DNA of 64,000 bases from Ferruginivarius sediminum (lineage in GTDB: Bacteria > Pseudomonadota > Alphaproteobacteria > Kiloniellales > Rhodovibrionaceae), in contig NZ_QPMH01000003.1 in assembly GCF_003344765.1 (NCBI RefSeq), forward strand, positions 248,001-312,000, in the 5' to 3' direction. Shown in pieces: positions 8,121 through 18,083 of this stretch; within the stretch, counting starts at the first letter, position 1; every line of letters begins with the position of its first letter. The position numbers and the translations under genes were made by a program. The notes beneath the pieces are model-generated. The model saw only the letters and a list, made by a program, of their open reading frames with translations. It searched no databases and was not told the DNA's origin.

Positions 8121-9083
8121 CTACTCGGGCAGCGCGTGCGCCTCGGCCAGACGGGCCTCAACCGAATCCCAGATTTGGCCTTCCAGGTTCGTCTCGTCGA
8201 AGCGGTCGATCTCCTGCAGGCCAGTGGGGGACGTCACGTTGATCTCGGTAAGGTAGTCGCCGATCATGTCGATGCCGACGAAGATCTGGCCGCGTTCCTT
8301 CAAGGTCGGGCCGATCGCCTCGCAGACCTCGCGGTCGCGGCGGGTCAGCACCGCCTTCTCGGCCCGCCCGCCGACATGCAGGTTGGCGCGGGCGTCGCCC
8401 CTGGGCGGAACCCGGTTGACCGCGCCCGCCGGCTCGCCGTCGATCAGGATGATGCGTTTGTCGCCCTTGCGGATATCCGGCAGGTAGGCCTGCACCATGA
8501 TCGGCTCGCGGTAAATGCGGGTGAACATCTCCAGAAGCGCGTTCAGGTTCTCGTCCTCCGTCGTGATGCGGAAGACGTCGGCGCCGCCGTTGCCGAACAA
8601 TGGCTTCAGGATCACGTCGCGGTGCTTGTCGCGGAACGCCATGATCTCTTGCTTGTCGGAGGAGATCAGCGTCGGCGGCATGAACTCGGCAAAGTGGGTG
8701 ACGAACAGCTTCTCCGGCGCGTTGCGTACTTCCGCCGGGTCGTTCACCACAAGCGTGCGCGGATGCACCTTCTCAAGCAGATGAGTGGCGGTGATATAGG
8801 CCATGTCGAAAGGCGGATCCTGGCGCATCATCACCACGTCCATCGCCGCCAGATCGATGGTCTCCCATTCGCCATAGCTGAAATGGTTGCCGGCCTCGCG
8901 CTTCAGGCGCATGGGCCGCGCACGGGCATAGACCCGCCCCTCGCGCAAGCTCAGCGCGTTCGGCAGGTAGTGGTACAGCCCGTGGCCGCGCTTCTGCGCT
9001 TCCAGGCCAAGCACGAAGGTGCTGTCCGCCTCGATGTCGATGCCTTCGAGCGGGTCCATCTGGAAAGCGACGGCAAGGCTCAT
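8121..9083 (-). CDS. gshB: Glutathione synthetase
   Basis: The enzyme joins gamma-glutamylcysteine and glycine with ATP to make glutathione in the cytoplasm. The 320-aa length and sequence fit prokaryotic GshB: N-terminal [19 protein letters not shown], the segment [12 protein letters not shown], the ATP-grasp part [11 protein letters not shown], and the C-terminal metal and substrate part [15 protein letters not shown] purine-rich GGGGGA lies upstream of the ATG. It is the first of the housekeeping genes shared with many Rhodospirillales, next to the SirB1-like and yraN genes. Confidence 0.95.
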   Translation of the reverse strand: MSLAVAFQMDPLEGIDIEADSTFVLGLEAQKRGHGLYHYLPNALSLREGRVYARARPMRLKREAGNHFSYGEWETIDLAAMDVVMMRQDPPFDMAYITATHLLEKVHPRTLVVNDPAEVRNAPEKLFVTHFAEFMPPTLISSDKQEIMAFRDKHRDVILKPLFGNGGADVFRITTEDENLNALLEMFTRIYREPIMVQAYLPDIRKGDKRIILIDGEPAGAVNRVPPRGDARANLHVGGRAEKAVLTRRDREVCEAIGPTLKERGQIFVGIDMIGDYLTEINVTSPTGLQEIDRFDETNLEGQIWDSVEARLAEAHALPE

Positions 9084-9172
9084 CGCGTGCAGTCCCCCTG
9101 GATGTCTGCGGTTCTCGCGCCGGACGTTATAGCTGCCGGAAAGCGCATTGTCGCGTCCGGATTGCGCACGGC

Positions 9173-10009
9173 TCAGTTGAGCCGGCTGCGCAGCTGCGCG
9201 ATAAGCTCGCGAGCTTCCTCCCGCTTCGCCGGATCGTCGCTCAGTTCGACGAACTGCTCCAGCGCGGTCGTCGCCGCCCGCAGGTTGCCCTGGTGGGCGT
9301 GCAAGAGTCCCGCCTCACGCCAAAGCCGCGGCTCGCCCGGCGCGAACATCAGCATTCCCTCGATCACGCCTATCGCCTCGTCCGCCTGCTGCGCCTTGAG
9401 CAGCCGCAGCTTCCGGTTGTTCTGAAGCCGCAGCAGGATGCCCTGGTTGCCAATCGTCTCGTAGTGGCTGGGATCCAGCTCGGCGTCCTCGCCCGCAACC
9501 GCCTTCAGCAGGCTACGCAACTGCTGGGCGCTCAACTCGGTCAGGCCAGTGAAGGGGTCGACCACCGCACGCTCGCCGCCCGCATCGAGGCGGAGCAGGA
9601 AATGGCCGGGGAAGTTGATGCCGCCGATCTCCCATCCCTGCGCCCGCGCCGTGTGGATATAGAGGATGCCCAGTGCCACGGGCAGGCCGCGTCGGCGGTC
9701 GATCACCCGCATCAGGTTGGCGTTCTGCAAATCGTCATAGGTTTCCCGGTCCCCGTGATAGCCGTACCGCTCCACCAGAACGGTGCGCAGGATGGCCAGC
9801 CGCCGGGCAAGCGGGGGCGCCGGATCGTCGCCCGCAAGGTCAGCGGCGTCACGGGACAGCAGCGAGAGGTGATGGCGATAGTGGGCGAGACCGCGCTCCG
9901 GCGTCTCCAGCGCGGCAAGTGCCAGCGCACCCTCGCTGAGGTCAATATCGCGGTCGTCCAGACCGGCGATACCGCGAAGGATCTCCTCGGCTTCGCGCGG
10001 CGGCGTCAA
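9173..10009 (-). CDS. SirB1-family transglutaminase-like protein with TPR tail
   Basis: The 278-aa protein has the SirB1/transglutaminase-like core ([23 protein letters not shown], then [11 protein letters not shown]). A C-terminal helical region resembles tetratricopeptide repeats (about residues 190-275). I placed the start at a TTG whose bases overlap the stop of the BON gene (TTGA at 10006-10009). The longer frame from 10666 reads through the BON gene out of frame. The family is widespread but its biochemical role is not settled. Protease activity is doubtful because the classical catalytic triad is not evident here. Confidence 0.8.
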   Translation of the reverse strand: MTPPREAEEILRGIAGLDDRDIDLSEGALALAALETPERGLAHYRHHLSLLSRDAADLAGDDPAPPLARRLAILRTVLVERYGYHGDRETYDDLQNANLMRVIDRRRGLPVALGILYIHTARAQGWEIGGINFPGHFLLRLDAGGERAVVDPFTGLTELSAQQLRSLLKAVAGEDAELDPSHYETIGNQGILLRLQNNRKLRLLKAQQADEAIGVIEGMLMFAPGEPRLWREAGLLHAHQGNLRAATTALEQFVELSDDPAKREEARELIAQLRSRLN

Positions 10010-10635
10010 GTGGTTCCCTCGCCCGGGGCCGCCCCGGCCTCGGCTGCATTCTTGACCCGGACATAGCTGACGACCTTGCGCACGTGGGCAAGGTTGCGCG
10101 CGTGATTGAGCACCCGGTCCAGCTCGGCCTGCGTCTGCGCCACGCCCAGCAGGTAAATGACGCCGTTCACCGTTTCGACCGAATAGTTGATCGAACTGAC
10201 GTCGCCGTCGAATAGCAGCTTGCTTTTGAGCTGGGCCGAGATCCAGGTATCGCGCGCAAAATCCTCGATCCCGCCGCCCTTCGACACCTCTACCTCGTTG
10301 ATGACCTCCTTGACGCCATCGGCCTGCCAGGCCAGCCGCACGGCATCCGAACGCATCTCCTCGCTCGGGACGACGCCGGTGACCAGCACGCGGCCTTCCT
10401 GCACCTGCAGGGAGACCTTGCGGTACATCTCCTCGTCTTCCTGCAGCCAAAGATGGTTGATTTGGACGCGGATGTCGCTGTCCGCAATGGCGCCGGAGAT
10501 TCCGCGGTCCTGCGCCGCGGCGACGCCGGCGGTTGCACCCGCCCCGGCGGCCACGCCGACGGGCGAGCACGCCGCCTGCAACAATCCCAGAACGACGGCG
10601 GCTCCGACTGCGATACGACCTAGCACGATGTCCAT
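10006..10635 (-). CDS. BON-domain lipoprotein
   Basis: The protein has an export signal ending LLQAAC, with a probable lipidated Cys at residue 23. A Gly/Ala linker and two BON domains follow (about residues 48-110 and 120-190; motifs GRVLVTGVVPSEE and GVIYLLGVAQTQAE). This resembles OsmY/DolP-type envelope proteins that bind phospholipid and protect outer-membrane integrity. The start is uncertain: ATG at 10635 or GTG at 10626, the latter with better spacing from GGGGGA. It is translationally coupled to the SirB1-like gene downstream. Confidence 0.85.
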   Translation of the reverse strand: MDIVLGRIAVGAAVVLGLLQAACSPVGVAAGAGATAGVAAAQDRGISGAIADSDIRVQINHLWLQEDEEMYRKVSLQVQEGRVLVTGVVPSEEMRSDAVRLAWQADGVKEVINEVEVSKGGGIEDFARDTWISAQLKSKLLFDGDVSSINYSVETVNGVIYLLGVAQTQAELDRVLNHARNLAHVRKVVSYVRVKNAAEAGAAPGEGTT

Positions 10636-10672
10636 TCCCCCTTGCAGCGGCATGGTGCCGTGACACACGGCT

Positions 10673-11056
10673 TCAAGTATTAACGGCCCGATCCCCGCCT
10701 CGCCAAGCGTCGATCACGTGTCGCGGCGCTTGTCCCGGCACGATCAGCACCGCGTCAAAGCGCAGGTCGCAGTCCGCCAGGGCCGGGTTGCGTTGCAGGA
10801 ATATCTCCGCGGCGCGGCTGATTCGGGCCCGCTGCCGGGCGGTGATGGCGGCCAGCGCGTCGGCCAGGTTGCCGCGCGCCTTCACCTCGACCACGATCAG
10901 AAGTCGCCCGCGCCGCGCGATCAGGTCCACCTCCCCCGCGGGGGTGCGCAAGCCGCGCGCCAGGATGCGAAAGCCCTTCAGCCGCAGCCACAGCGCCGCC
11001 AGCCACTCCCCGCGCCGGCCACGCCCGCGCGCGGCCTGCCGCGCGGCACGGCTCAC
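10673..11056 (-). CDS. yraN: YraN-family (UPF0102) putative endonuclease
   Basis: The small 127-aa protein contains the UPF0102 signature GEVDLIARRGRLLIVVEVK. This is a restriction-endonuclease-like core with acidic and Lys residues in the E-D-x-E-V-K arrangement. The molecular role of YraN is not established. Its start overlaps the end of rsmI by four bases, the usual arrangement for this pair in proteobacteria. Confidence 0.9.
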   Translation of the reverse strand: MSRAARQAARGRGRRGEWLAALWLRLKGFRILARGLRTPAGEVDLIARRGRLLIVVEVKARGNLADALAAITARQRARISRAAEIFLQRNPALADCDLRFDAVLIVPGQAPRHVIDAWRGGDRAVNT

Positions 11057-11994
11057 GAACCGCGCTCCGCCTTGATGTCCAGGGCGCGGGCATAGACCTG
11101 CTTCCTGGGCCAGCCACTGTTCCGCGCGACCTCCGCCGCCGCGTCCCGGACGCTCATGGCTTCCAGCGCATCGCGAATCCAGGCATCGACGGTCTCGGCG
11201 TCGGCGATCGAATCGGCCGCGTCCGGCGGCGCAATGACGACGGCGATCTCCCCCTTTGGCGGGGTTTCGTAGTCATCCGCCAACACGTCGAGCGGCGCGC
11301 GGCGGACCTCCTCGAACCGCTTGGTCAGTTCGCGCGTGACGGTGGCCTCCCGCGCGCCAAGCACCTCGGCCATGTCGCGCAGGCTGGCGCGCAGGCGCTT
11401 CGGCGACTCGTAGACGACGAGCGTCGCCTTCAGGTCCTTCAATTCCGTCAGCACGTCGCGCCGCGCCTTGCTCTTGGCGGGCAGAAAGCCCTGGAAGAAG
11501 AAGCGGTCGCTCGGCAGGCCCGAAACGACCAGCGCCGCCATCGCCGCCGATGCGCCCGGCAGGGCCGTCACGCGCCCGCCCGCATCCTGCACCGCGCGGA
11601 CCAGCTTATAGCCGGGATCGGAGATCAGCGGCGTACCGGCGTCCGACACAAGGGCCACGGCGGCGCCCGCCTCGATACGGCGGACGATCTCGGGGCGGCG
11701 CTGCGAAGCGTTGTGTTCGTGGTATGACAACATCGGCCGCTTGATGCCGTTGGCGGCCAGCAGCTTGCCGGTCACGCGCGTATCCTCGCAGGCGATGACC
11801 TCCGCGCCGCGCAGGGTTTCCAGCGCCCGCAGCGTGATATCGCCCAGATTACCGATCGGTGTGGCGACGACATAGAGGCCTGCCGGCAGCGTTGCCGGAA
11901 CTTCCCCCGCCTGTTGCGGCGCATCGGCCGCGCCGCTAGGCTCTCCCTCGTCCAATTTCGAGGGCGGCCGCGGCAACTGTGAGCTTTGGGACAT
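11053..11994 (-). CDS. rsmI: 16S rRNA (cytidine1402-2'-O)-methyltransferase
   Basis: RsmI methylates the ribose of C1402 in 16S rRNA using S-adenosylmethionine. The tetrapyrrole-methylase fold is clear from LYVVATPIGNLGDITLRALE and VALVSDAGTPLISDPGYKLV. At 313 aa it carries a 35-40 residue Pro/Glu-rich N-terminal extension that most homologues lack. A later start nearer the fold is therefore possible. Its 5' end overlaps the divergent lpoA-like gene by 16 bases, which also hints that one of the two starts lies further in. Confidence 0.92.
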   Translation of the reverse strand: MSQSSQLPRPPSKLDEGEPSGAADAPQQAGEVPATLPAGLYVVATPIGNLGDITLRALETLRGAEVIACEDTRVTGKLLAANGIKRPMLSYHEHNASQRRPEIVRRIEAGAAVALVSDAGTPLISDPGYKLVRAVQDAGGRVTALPGASAAMAALVVSGLPSDRFFFQGFLPAKSKARRDVLTELKDLKATLVVYESPKRLRASLRDMAEVLGAREATVTRELTKRFEEVRRAPLDVLADDYETPPKGEIAVVIAPPDAADSIADAETVDAWIRDALEAMSVRDAAAEVARNSGWPRKQVYARALDIKAERGS

Positions 11995-13400
11995 TGCAAA
12001 CGCACCGATGGCTGAACACCGGGCGCATCGTTCTGGCCGCCGTTCTTGCAGCGGCGCTGACGGCCTGCGCCCAGCAAGGCAAGGTAGATCGCGGCGATGA
12101 GCCGGGGCAAGGGCAACCTGGGGCCGAAATCATCGAGCTGGATTCGGACCGCGCGCCGCCCACCTCCGAGGAGCTTGAGCCGCAGCCGGACGGGCCCGGG
12201 ACGGGCGAGGTCGAGCTGACGCCGCCCGACGGCGTCGCCGCGCGGCATAAGGTGGCGATCCTGCTGCCGCTCAGCGGGCCGCGGCACGAGCTTGGCAATG
12301 CCATGCTCCAGGCCGCGCAGCTTGGGCTGTTCGACACGGCGGGCGAAAACTTTGCCCTCATCGTGCGCGACACCGAGGGCACGGCCGAGGGTGCGGAAGC
12401 TGCCGCCCGCGAAGCCGTCGATGCCGGCGCGGAACTGATCCTGGGTCCCATCTTCTCGAAATCCGTGGAGGCCGTGACCCCGGTGGCGCAGAGCGCGGCG
12501 GTGCCGGTGATGGCATTCTCCAACAACCGCAAGGTGGCCCGGCCGGGGGTCTATGTCCTGGGCTGGCTGCCGTCGGAGCAGGTGGAGCGCGTGCTTGGCT
12601 ATGCCGTCAGCCAGGGCCTGCGCCGCTTTGCCGTGCTGGCCCCAAGCAACGATTACGGCGACCTGATCGTGAACGCGATGGAGACGTCTGCGCGCCGCCT
12701 GGGCGGCGAACTGGCGCGGGTGGCGTATTACGACGCCACCTCTCCCGATGTCTCGGCGCCGATCAAGCGCCTCTCCGATTACGAAGAGCGCCGGGCCGCG
12801 CTGCGCCAGCGGATCGCGCAGCTTGAGAACCAGGGAACGGCGGCGGCAAGGGGGGAGCTTGAGGAACTCAAGACCATGGACGCGCTGGGCAGCGCGCCCT
12901 TCGACGCCGTCATGGTTCCCACCGGCGGCAAGGAGCTGCAAACCATCGCGCCGACCCTGCCCTTCTACGACGTCGATCCGGACGAGGTCCGCTTCCTCGG
13001 CACGGCACAGTGGAACGACCCCAGCCTGGGCACCGAGCCGGCACTGATCGGCGGCTGGTTCGCCGCGCCCTCGCCGGACGGCTGGAATAGCTTCAAGACG
13101 CGTTACAACCGGACTTTCGGAAGCGTTCCGCCCCGGCTGGTGTCGCTGGCCTATGACGCAACGGCTTTGGCCGCCCTGCTGGCCAGGCGGGCCGCGAACG
13201 ACGACACGCGCGAGCCCGGCAAACCGGTTTACGACCCCGCGACACTGACCATGGCAAGTGGTTTTGCCGGCGTGGACGGTGTGTTCCGGATGCGTCAGGA
13301 CGGTCTGGTCGAGCGCCGCTACGCCGTGATGGAGATGCAGCGCAACGCCCTGAAGGTCCTCGACCCGGCTCCTACGGACTTCCGCACCCTGACGTACTGA
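11979..13400 (+). CDS. Penicillin-binding protein activator-like lipoprotein (LpoA/YraM type)
   Basis: The 473-aa protein begins with a GTG and a signal sequence ending LTAC, with the predicted lipid-anchored Cys at residue 30. The rest is a periplasmic-binding-protein type I fold (for example HKVAILLPLSGPRHELGNAMLQAAQLG in two parts, and FAVLAPSNDYG). In enterobacteria the homologue LpoA activates PBP1A from the outer membrane; here the role is inferred by family. It lies divergent to rsmI, the usual neighbour. A Glu/Arg-rich helical insertion at about residues 260-300 sits between the two lobes. Confidence 0.8.
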   Translation: MSFGTLQTHRWLNTGRIVLAAVLAAALTACAQQGKVDRGDEPGQGQPGAEIIELDSDRAPPTSEELEPQPDGPGTGEVELTPPDGVAARHKVAILLPLSGPRHELGNAMLQAAQLGLFDTAGENFALIVRDTEGTAEGAEAAAREAVDAGAELILGPIFSKSVEAVTPVAQSAAVPVMAFSNNRKVARPGVYVLGWLPSEQVERVLGYAVSQGLRRFAVLAPSNDYGDLIVNAMETSARRLGGELARVAYYDATSPDVSAPIKRLSDYEERRAALRQRIAQLENQGTAAARGELEELKTMDALGSAPFDAVMVPTGGKELQTIAPTLPFYDVDPDEVRFLGTAQWNDPSLGTEPALIGGWFAAPSPDGWNSFKTRYNRTFGSVPPRLVSLAYDATALAALLARRAANDDTREPGKPVYDPATLTMASGFAGVDGVFRMRQDGLVERRYAVMEMQRNALKVLDPAPTDFRTLTY

Positions 13401-13418
13401 GGTTCTTGCCTCTATCCG

Positions 13419-14627
13419 CTATCCCAGAAGGTGGCCCAGCAGCGCGTTGAGGCGCAGGCGGCCCGCCGGTGTGGTGCGGATCGCCGTTTCGTCGATCCGG
13501 AGATAGCCAGCCTCGGCGAGGGCCGCAAGCTTGTCCGGGTCCAGAAGCGCCTCGGGTTCCGCCCCCAGTTCACGCCGGAAGGCCTTGCGAGCGATGCCCT
13601 CGTGCAGGCGCAGGCCCATCATGACCATTTCGGTAAGCCGCTCATCCGCCGATAGCGGCGAATCCTGCTGCGTGGCGTGGCCAGCGTTTTCGACGGCCGA
13701 GAGCCATGCCTCCGGCGCGCGGTGCTGGCGCGTCGCCGTCTTCGCGCCGTCCAGGGTCAGGCGGCCGTGCGCGCCCGGCCCAACGCCGATGTAGTCGCCA
13801 TAGCGCCAGTACGTGAGGTTGTGCCGGCATTCCGCGCCCGGCCGGGCGTGGTTCGAGACCTCGTAGGCGGGCAGCCCGGCGCGGTCCAGAATCTCCCGCG
13901 TCTCCTCGTAGAGCGCGGCTGCGGTGTCGTCGTCGGCGGTCAGCCGCTCGCCCCGCTGCCAGGCGGTGTAGAAGCGCGTGCCGGGCTCGATCGTCAACTG
14001 ATAGATGGAAATATGCTCCGGCCCCTCGGCCAGCGCGCGCTCAAGTTCGCCGCGAAGGCGCGCGACGTCCTGCTCGGGCCTGGACGTCATCAGATCGAAG
14101 GAATAGCGAGGAAAACTGCGCCGCGCCAGGTCGACCGCGGCCAGCGCCTCGGCGACGGAGTGCTGGCGTCCCAGGAACTTCAGCGCCGCGTCGTCCAGCG
14201 CCTGCACCCCCAGCGACGCCCGGTTCACGCCGGCGGCCCGGAACGCGGCGAAGCGTTCGGCCTCGGCGGAGGTCGGGTTCGCTTCCAGCGTGATCTCGAT
14301 ACCGGGATCGATCTCGAAGTGCGCCGCCACGGCATCGATGACGGCGGCCACGGTATCCGGGTGCATCAGCGAGGGCGTGCCCCCGCCGAAGAAGATCGAC
14401 GTCACCCGCCGCCGTCCCGCCCGTGCCGCGTAGTGCGCCAGCTCCCGCAGCAACGCGCGGCGCCAGCGGCCGTGGTCGATATCCACGCGCACATGGCTGT
14501 TGAAGTCGCAGTAGGGGCACTTCGACAGGCAAAAAGGCCAATGGACGTAGATGCCAAAGCCCGGATCGCGGTCCACGGCCCTCACCATATCGGTCTGCAT
14601 CGCGGTCTCGGCGACGGCGGGGTTCAT
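13419..14627 (-). CDS. hemW: Radical SAM HemW (heme chaperone, HemN-like)
   Basis: The 402-aa protein has the radical-SAM cluster motif CLSKCPYC (Cys33, Cys37, Cys40), preceded by IYVHWPF and followed by [12 protein letters not shown]. These are typical of HemW, which binds heme and is thought to deliver it to respiratory enzymes rather than oxidise coproporphyrinogen. The start was set at the ATG overlapping the rdgB stop (ATGA at 14624-14627); the longer frame runs through rdgB out of frame. It converges on the lpoA-like gene with only 18 bases between stops. Confidence 0.92.
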   Translation of the reverse strand: MNPAVAETAMQTDMVRAVDRDPGFGIYVHWPFCLSKCPYCDFNSHVRVDIDHGRWRRALLRELAHYAARAGRRRVTSIFFGGGTPSLMHPDTVAAVIDAVAAHFEIDPGIEITLEANPTSAEAERFAAFRAAGVNRASLGVQALDDAALKFLGRQHSVAEALAAVDLARRSFPRYSFDLMTSRPEQDVARLRGELERALAEGPEHISIYQLTIEPGTRFYTAWQRGERLTADDDTAAALYEETREILDRAGLPAYEVSNHARPGAECRHNLTYWRYGDYIGVGPGAHGRLTLDGAKTATRQHRAPEAWLSAVENAGHATQQDSPLSADERLTEMVMMGLRLHEGIARKAFRRELGAEPEALLDPDKLAALAEAGYLRIDETAIRTTPAGRLRLNALLGHLLG

Positions 14628-15223
14628 CCTTCCAGAATATCCTCCACCAGCTTCTCGAACGCGCGGGCGCGATGGCTGATGCGGTGCTTGTCCTCGGGTT
14701 CCATCTCTCCGAATGTGGTGTCGAGACCCTCGGGAACGAAGATCGGATCGTAGCCGAATCCGCGGTCCCCGCGCGGCGGCCACACCAGGGTTCCCTCGAC
14801 CCGGCCCTCGTAGGTCCGCACCGCGCCGTCCGGCCAGGCGAGGCACAACGCGCAGACGAAGGCCGCGTGCCTGTCCTCGGCGTCGCCCAGTTCCTGTTGC
14901 ACCCGTTCCATGGCGACGTTGAAGTCCTTGTCCGATCCGGCCCAGCGCGCGGAATAGATGCCCGGCTGCCCATTCAGGGCGCGCACGTCCAGCCCGGAAT
15001 CGTCGGCCAACGCCGGCAGGCCGGACGCCTCGGCGGCATGCCGCGCCTTCAGTTCCGCGTTCTCGGCGAAGGTGCTGCCGGTCTCCTCTGGCTCCGGGAC
15101 GTCGCAGTCGTCGGCGGAGAACACCATGACGCCATAGGGCCGCATCAGGTCCGCGATCTCGTGCACCTTGCCGGGATTGTGGCTGGCGATGACCAGCCGG
15201 TCGCTGTCCAGGCCGACGCTCAT
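14624..15223 (-). CDS. rdgB: XTP/dITP diphosphatase (RdgB/HAM1)
   Basis: This enzyme removes non-canonical purine triphosphates (ITP, XTP, dITP) to protect nucleic acids. The 199-aa length is typical. The N-terminal SHNPGK (residues 14-19) is the substrate phosphate motif. LADDSGL (72-78) holds the catalytic acidic residues, and the C-terminal HRISHRARA closes the active site. It starts five bases after rph and overlaps hemW by four bases, so the three form one transcript. Confidence 0.95.
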   Translation of the reverse strand: MSVGLDSDRLVIASHNPGKVHEIADLMRPYGVMVFSADDCDVPEPEETGSTFAENAELKARHAAEASGLPALADDSGLDVRALNGQPGIYSARWAGSDKDFNVAMERVQQELGDAEDRHAAFVCALCLAWPDGAVRTYEGRVEGTLVWPPRGDRGFGYDPIFVPEGLDTTFGEMEPEDKHRISHRARAFEKLVEDILEG

Positions 15224-15228
15224 AGGAA

Positions 15229-15948
15229 CTAGCCTCCTTGGATGGCGGCGTGCTGTGCCTGCGTCAGTTCGGCGACGCCGCGCTCGGCCAGCGTCAGCAG
15301 GTTGTCGAAGGTGGCGCGGTCGAAAGGCTCGCTCTCCGCCGTCGCCTGCACCTCGACGATCTGGCCCTTGCCGGTCAGGACGAAGTTGGCGTCGGCCTGG
15401 GCGCTGGAATCCTCCTCATAGTCGAGGTCGAGCACCGGCTCGCCGTTTACCAGCCCGCAAGAGACCGCGGCCACGGAGTCGGTCAGCGGGATCTGCTGGA
15501 TGGCCTTGGCTATACGCATGAAGTCGAAGGCCTGGTAGAGCGCGACGTAGGCGCCGGTGATCGCCGCCGTGCGGGTGCCGCCGTCGGCCTGGATGACGTC
15601 GCAGTCGATCTGGATGCTGCGCTCGCCGAAGCCCTGCAGGTTCGTCACCGCCCGCAGGGAACGCCCGATCAGCCGCTGGATCTCCAGTGTGCGCCCGCCC
15701 TGACGGCCGCGCGCGGCCTCGCGTGCGCCGCGGGTGTGGGTGGCGCGCGGCAGCATTCCGTATTCGGCCGTCACCCAGCCGCGGCCGCTGCCGCGCATGA
15801 AGCCGGGCACCCCCTCGTCGATCGAGGCGGTGCACAGGACGTGCGTATCCCCGAACCTGGCAAGGCAGGAGCCTTCGGCGTGTTTGCTGACGTCGGGCTC
15901 CAGCACGACGTGGCGCATCTCGTCGGCGGCGCGGCCGGATGGGCGCAT
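15229..15948 (-). CDS. rph: Ribonuclease PH
   Basis: RNase PH is a phosphate-dependent exonuclease trimming the 3' end of tRNA precursors. I chose the ATG of [14 protein letters not shown], since AAGGAG lies nine bases upstream and the resulting 239 residues match the family. Longer starts at 15966 and 15984 are unlikely. Conserved segments include [13 protein letters not shown] (residues about 64-76), the phosphate-binding [12 protein letters not shown], and the core [18 protein letters not shown]. It is divergent from hrcA, a common arrangement in alphaproteobacteria. Confidence 0.95.
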   Translation of the reverse strand: MRPSGRAADEMRHVVLEPDVSKHAEGSCLARFGDTHVLCTASIDEGVPGFMRGSGRGWVTAEYGMLPRATHTRGAREAARGRQGGRTLEIQRLIGRSLRAVTNLQGFGERSIQIDCDVIQADGGTRTAAITGAYVALYQAFDFMRIAKAIQQIPLTDSVAAVSCGLVNGEPVLDLDYEEDSSAQADANFVLTGKGQIVEVQATAESEPFDRATFDNLLTLAERGVAELTQAQHAAIQGG

Positions 15949-16154
15949 ACGGTCACTCTCCTTCATTACGGCGGTCGACGCCATATATCCTTGGGGATCG
16001 ATCGGGCGGCGACGCTAGCCGAACACCAGGGTATCGTCCACCCTGGCGGGGATTCGGAAATGCCGTCGCCCGACGGGTATATCCGATCCCGCCCGCGTTG
16101 ACGGGTTTTTGCGGACTACCTAGATTCACGGAACGCGAAAGGCGCGGGACTTTC

Positions 16155-17225
16155 ATGACAAACCAGAGCAGCAGATTGCGCACGGACAGATCCGAGTTGG
16201 CAGCTCTCAACGAGCGCAGCCGGGACATCTTCCGTCACATCGTCGAAGCCTACGTCGAGACCGGCGCGCCGATCGGCTCGCGCACGCTGTCGCGCCAGCT
16301 CGGCATGCACCTCTCGCCGGCCACGATCCGCAACATCATGGCCGACCTGGAGGACGCGGGCCTGCTATACGCTCCGCACGCCTCGGCCGGCCGGCTGCCG
16401 ACCGAGATGGGGCTCCGGCTGTTCGTGGACGGGCTTCTGGAATACGGCAATCTGAGCGAGGAGGACCGCAAGCGCATCGAGGGCCGCTGCGCGGCGACGG
16501 GCCGCAGCCTGTCGCAGGCGCTGGAGGAGGCAAGCACCATGCTCTCCGACCTCTCGCACTGCGCGGGCCTTGTCGTCGCGCCGAAGATGGAAGAGGCGCT
16601 GAAGCACATCGAGTTCGTTTCGCTGGGACCGGGACGTGCGCTGGTGGTCATGGTGACCAGCTCCGGCGCGGTGGAGAACCGCATCATCGACGTGCCGATG
16701 GGCCTGCCGGCGTCCTCCCTGGTGGAGGCGAGCAACTACCTGACCTCCCGGCTTGTCGGGCGCACGCTGGGCGAGGCGCAGGCGGCGGTGGAAAGCGAGT
16801 TGCAGCAGGACCGCGCCGAGTTGAACGAACTGACGACGAAACTGGTCCAGGCCGGTCTCGCCGACTGGTCCGAGGGCAACCAGGGCGCGTTGATCGTGCG
16901 CGGCCAGGCACAGTTGCTGCAGGATATCACCGCCATCGAGGACCTGGAGCGGGTGCGAAAGCTGTTCTCCGCGCTGGAGACCAAGGAATCACTGCTTCGC
17001 CTCCTGGACCTGGCCGACGATGCCGAAGGCGTGCAGATCTTTATTGGCGCGGATAACGAACTATTTGGCATGACGGGTTGCTCGATGGTGGTCGCGCCGT
17101 ATACCAACTCGCGCCAACAGTTCGTCGGCGCCATCGGCGTGATCGGCCCGACGCGCATCAACTACGCGCGGATCATCCCGATGGTCGACTATACCGCAAA
17201 GTTACTCGGCCGGCTGGTCGGCTAG
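16155..17225 (+). CDS. hrcA: Heat-inducible transcription repressor HrcA
   Basis: HrcA represses heat-shock genes such as groESL by binding the CIRCE inverted repeat. The protein has 356 residues. The N-terminal winged helix (about 15-85) contains LSPATIRNIMADLEDAGLL and HASAGRLPTEMGLR. The C-terminal GAF-like dimerisation region ends NYARIIPMVDYTAKLL. The start at 16155 replaces a longer frame that begins in rph. I do not see a CIRCE element (TTAGCACTC-N9-GAGTGCTAA) before this gene, so autoregulation through CIRCE is not evident here. Confidence 0.95.
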   Translation: MTNQSSRLRTDRSELAALNERSRDIFRHIVEAYVETGAPIGSRTLSRQLGMHLSPATIRNIMADLEDAGLLYAPHASAGRLPTEMGLRLFVDGLLEYGNLSEEDRKRIEGRCAATGRSLSQALEEASTMLSDLSHCAGLVVAPKMEEALKHIEFVSLGPGRALVVMVTSSGAVENRIIDVPMGLPASSLVEASNYLTSRLVGRTLGEAQAAVESELQQDRAELNELTTKLVQAGLADWSEGNQGALIVRGQAQLLQDITAIEDLERVRKLFSALETKESLLRLLDLADDAEGVQIFIGADNELFGMTGCSMVVAPYTNSRQQFVGAIGVIGPTRINYARIIPMVDYTAKLLGRLVG

Positions 17226-17265
17226 AAACATCGAATCACGTAGGAAGAGGACACAAGGCAAGCCC

Positions 17266-17958
17266 ATGACGGCAAAGGAGCAACGCGCCAATCAGGAGCA
17301 CGAGGCCGAGCCGCGCAACGGCACGGCCGAGGGTGAGCAGCCCGACAACGCCGAGGCCGCCCGCGCGGAAGCCAACGCCAAGGCCGCGGCCGAGAAGGCC
17401 GCTCGCCTGGCGGAGACCGAAGCCGGCGAGGCCGAGAGCCAGGAGACGGCGGAAGGGGACCCGATGACGGCGCTGCGGAACGAGGTCGACGATCTGAAGG
17501 AACGCCTGCAGCGCGCCGTGGCGGAGACCGAGAATGTCCGCCGCCGCGCCGAGCGCGAGCGCCAGGACGCGGTGAAGTATGCCGCTTCCCCGCTGGCCAA
17601 GGACCTGCTGAGCGTGGCCGACAACCTGCGCCGCGCCCTCGACAGCGTGCCGAAGGAGGCCGCCGAGCAGGACGCGAACACGAAGAACCTGCTGGCCGGC
17701 GTGGAGATGACCGAGAAGGAACTCTCCGACATACTGGCCAAGCACGGCATCCAGCGCGTCAAGGCGGATCCCGGCGACCGCTTCGACCCGCACCGTCACG
17801 AGGCCATGTACGAGGTTCCGACCGACGAACACGCCCCGGGCAGCATCGTTCACGTGGTGCAGAACGGCTACATGCTGCACGACCGCCTGCTGCGCCCGGC
17901 CCGCGTCGGCGTGGCCAAGGCCGCCAACGGCAGCGGCGGCGTCGACACCAAGGCTTGA
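17266..17958 (+). CDS. grpE: Nucleotide exchange factor GrpE
   Basis: GrpE releases ADP from DnaK. The 230-aa protein has an unusually long acidic Ala/Glu-rich N-terminus (residues 1-65) and a long helix with VRRRAERERQDAVKYA. The C-terminal beta domain contains GDRFDPHRHEAMYEVP and GYMLHDRLLRPARVGVAK. It follows hrcA by 40 bases, as is usual in alphaproteobacteria, and dnaK is not next to it. AAGG lies upstream of the ATG. Confidence 0.95.
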   Translation: MTAKEQRANQEHEAEPRNGTAEGEQPDNAEAARAEANAKAAAEKAARLAETEAGEAESQETAEGDPMTALRNEVDDLKERLQRAVAETENVRRRAERERQDAVKYAASPLAKDLLSVADNLRRALDSVPKEAAEQDANTKNLLAGVEMTEKELSDILAKHGIQRVKADPGDRFDPHRHEAMYEVPTDEHAPGSIVHVVQNGYMLHDRLLRPARVGVAKAANGSGGVDTKA

Positions 17959-18083
17959 GCAACGGAAAGCGGGTCTGTGGCCGCCGGTCGCAAGCCCGCT
18001 CTTCCCGCCCCGATCCCAAGGCGCTCCTCAGTCAGCTTCGCGAACAGCCCCTCCCGGAGCGGGGCGACCTCGGCGGTGGGATG

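Noticed and set aside
9173..10666. A single 497-aa protein on the minus strand
   Set aside because: The N-terminal 219 residues are an out-of-frame reading of the BON lipoprotein gene; the real gene starts at the TTG at 10009.
16020..16154. A CIRCE operator upstream of hrcA
   Set aside because: No TTAGCACTC-N9-GAGTGCTAA inverted repeat, nor a near version, was found in this region.
17960..18010. A terminator after grpE
   Set aside because: The only complementary arms (AGCGGG and CCCGCT) are about 20 bases apart with no T-tract, too weak to list.
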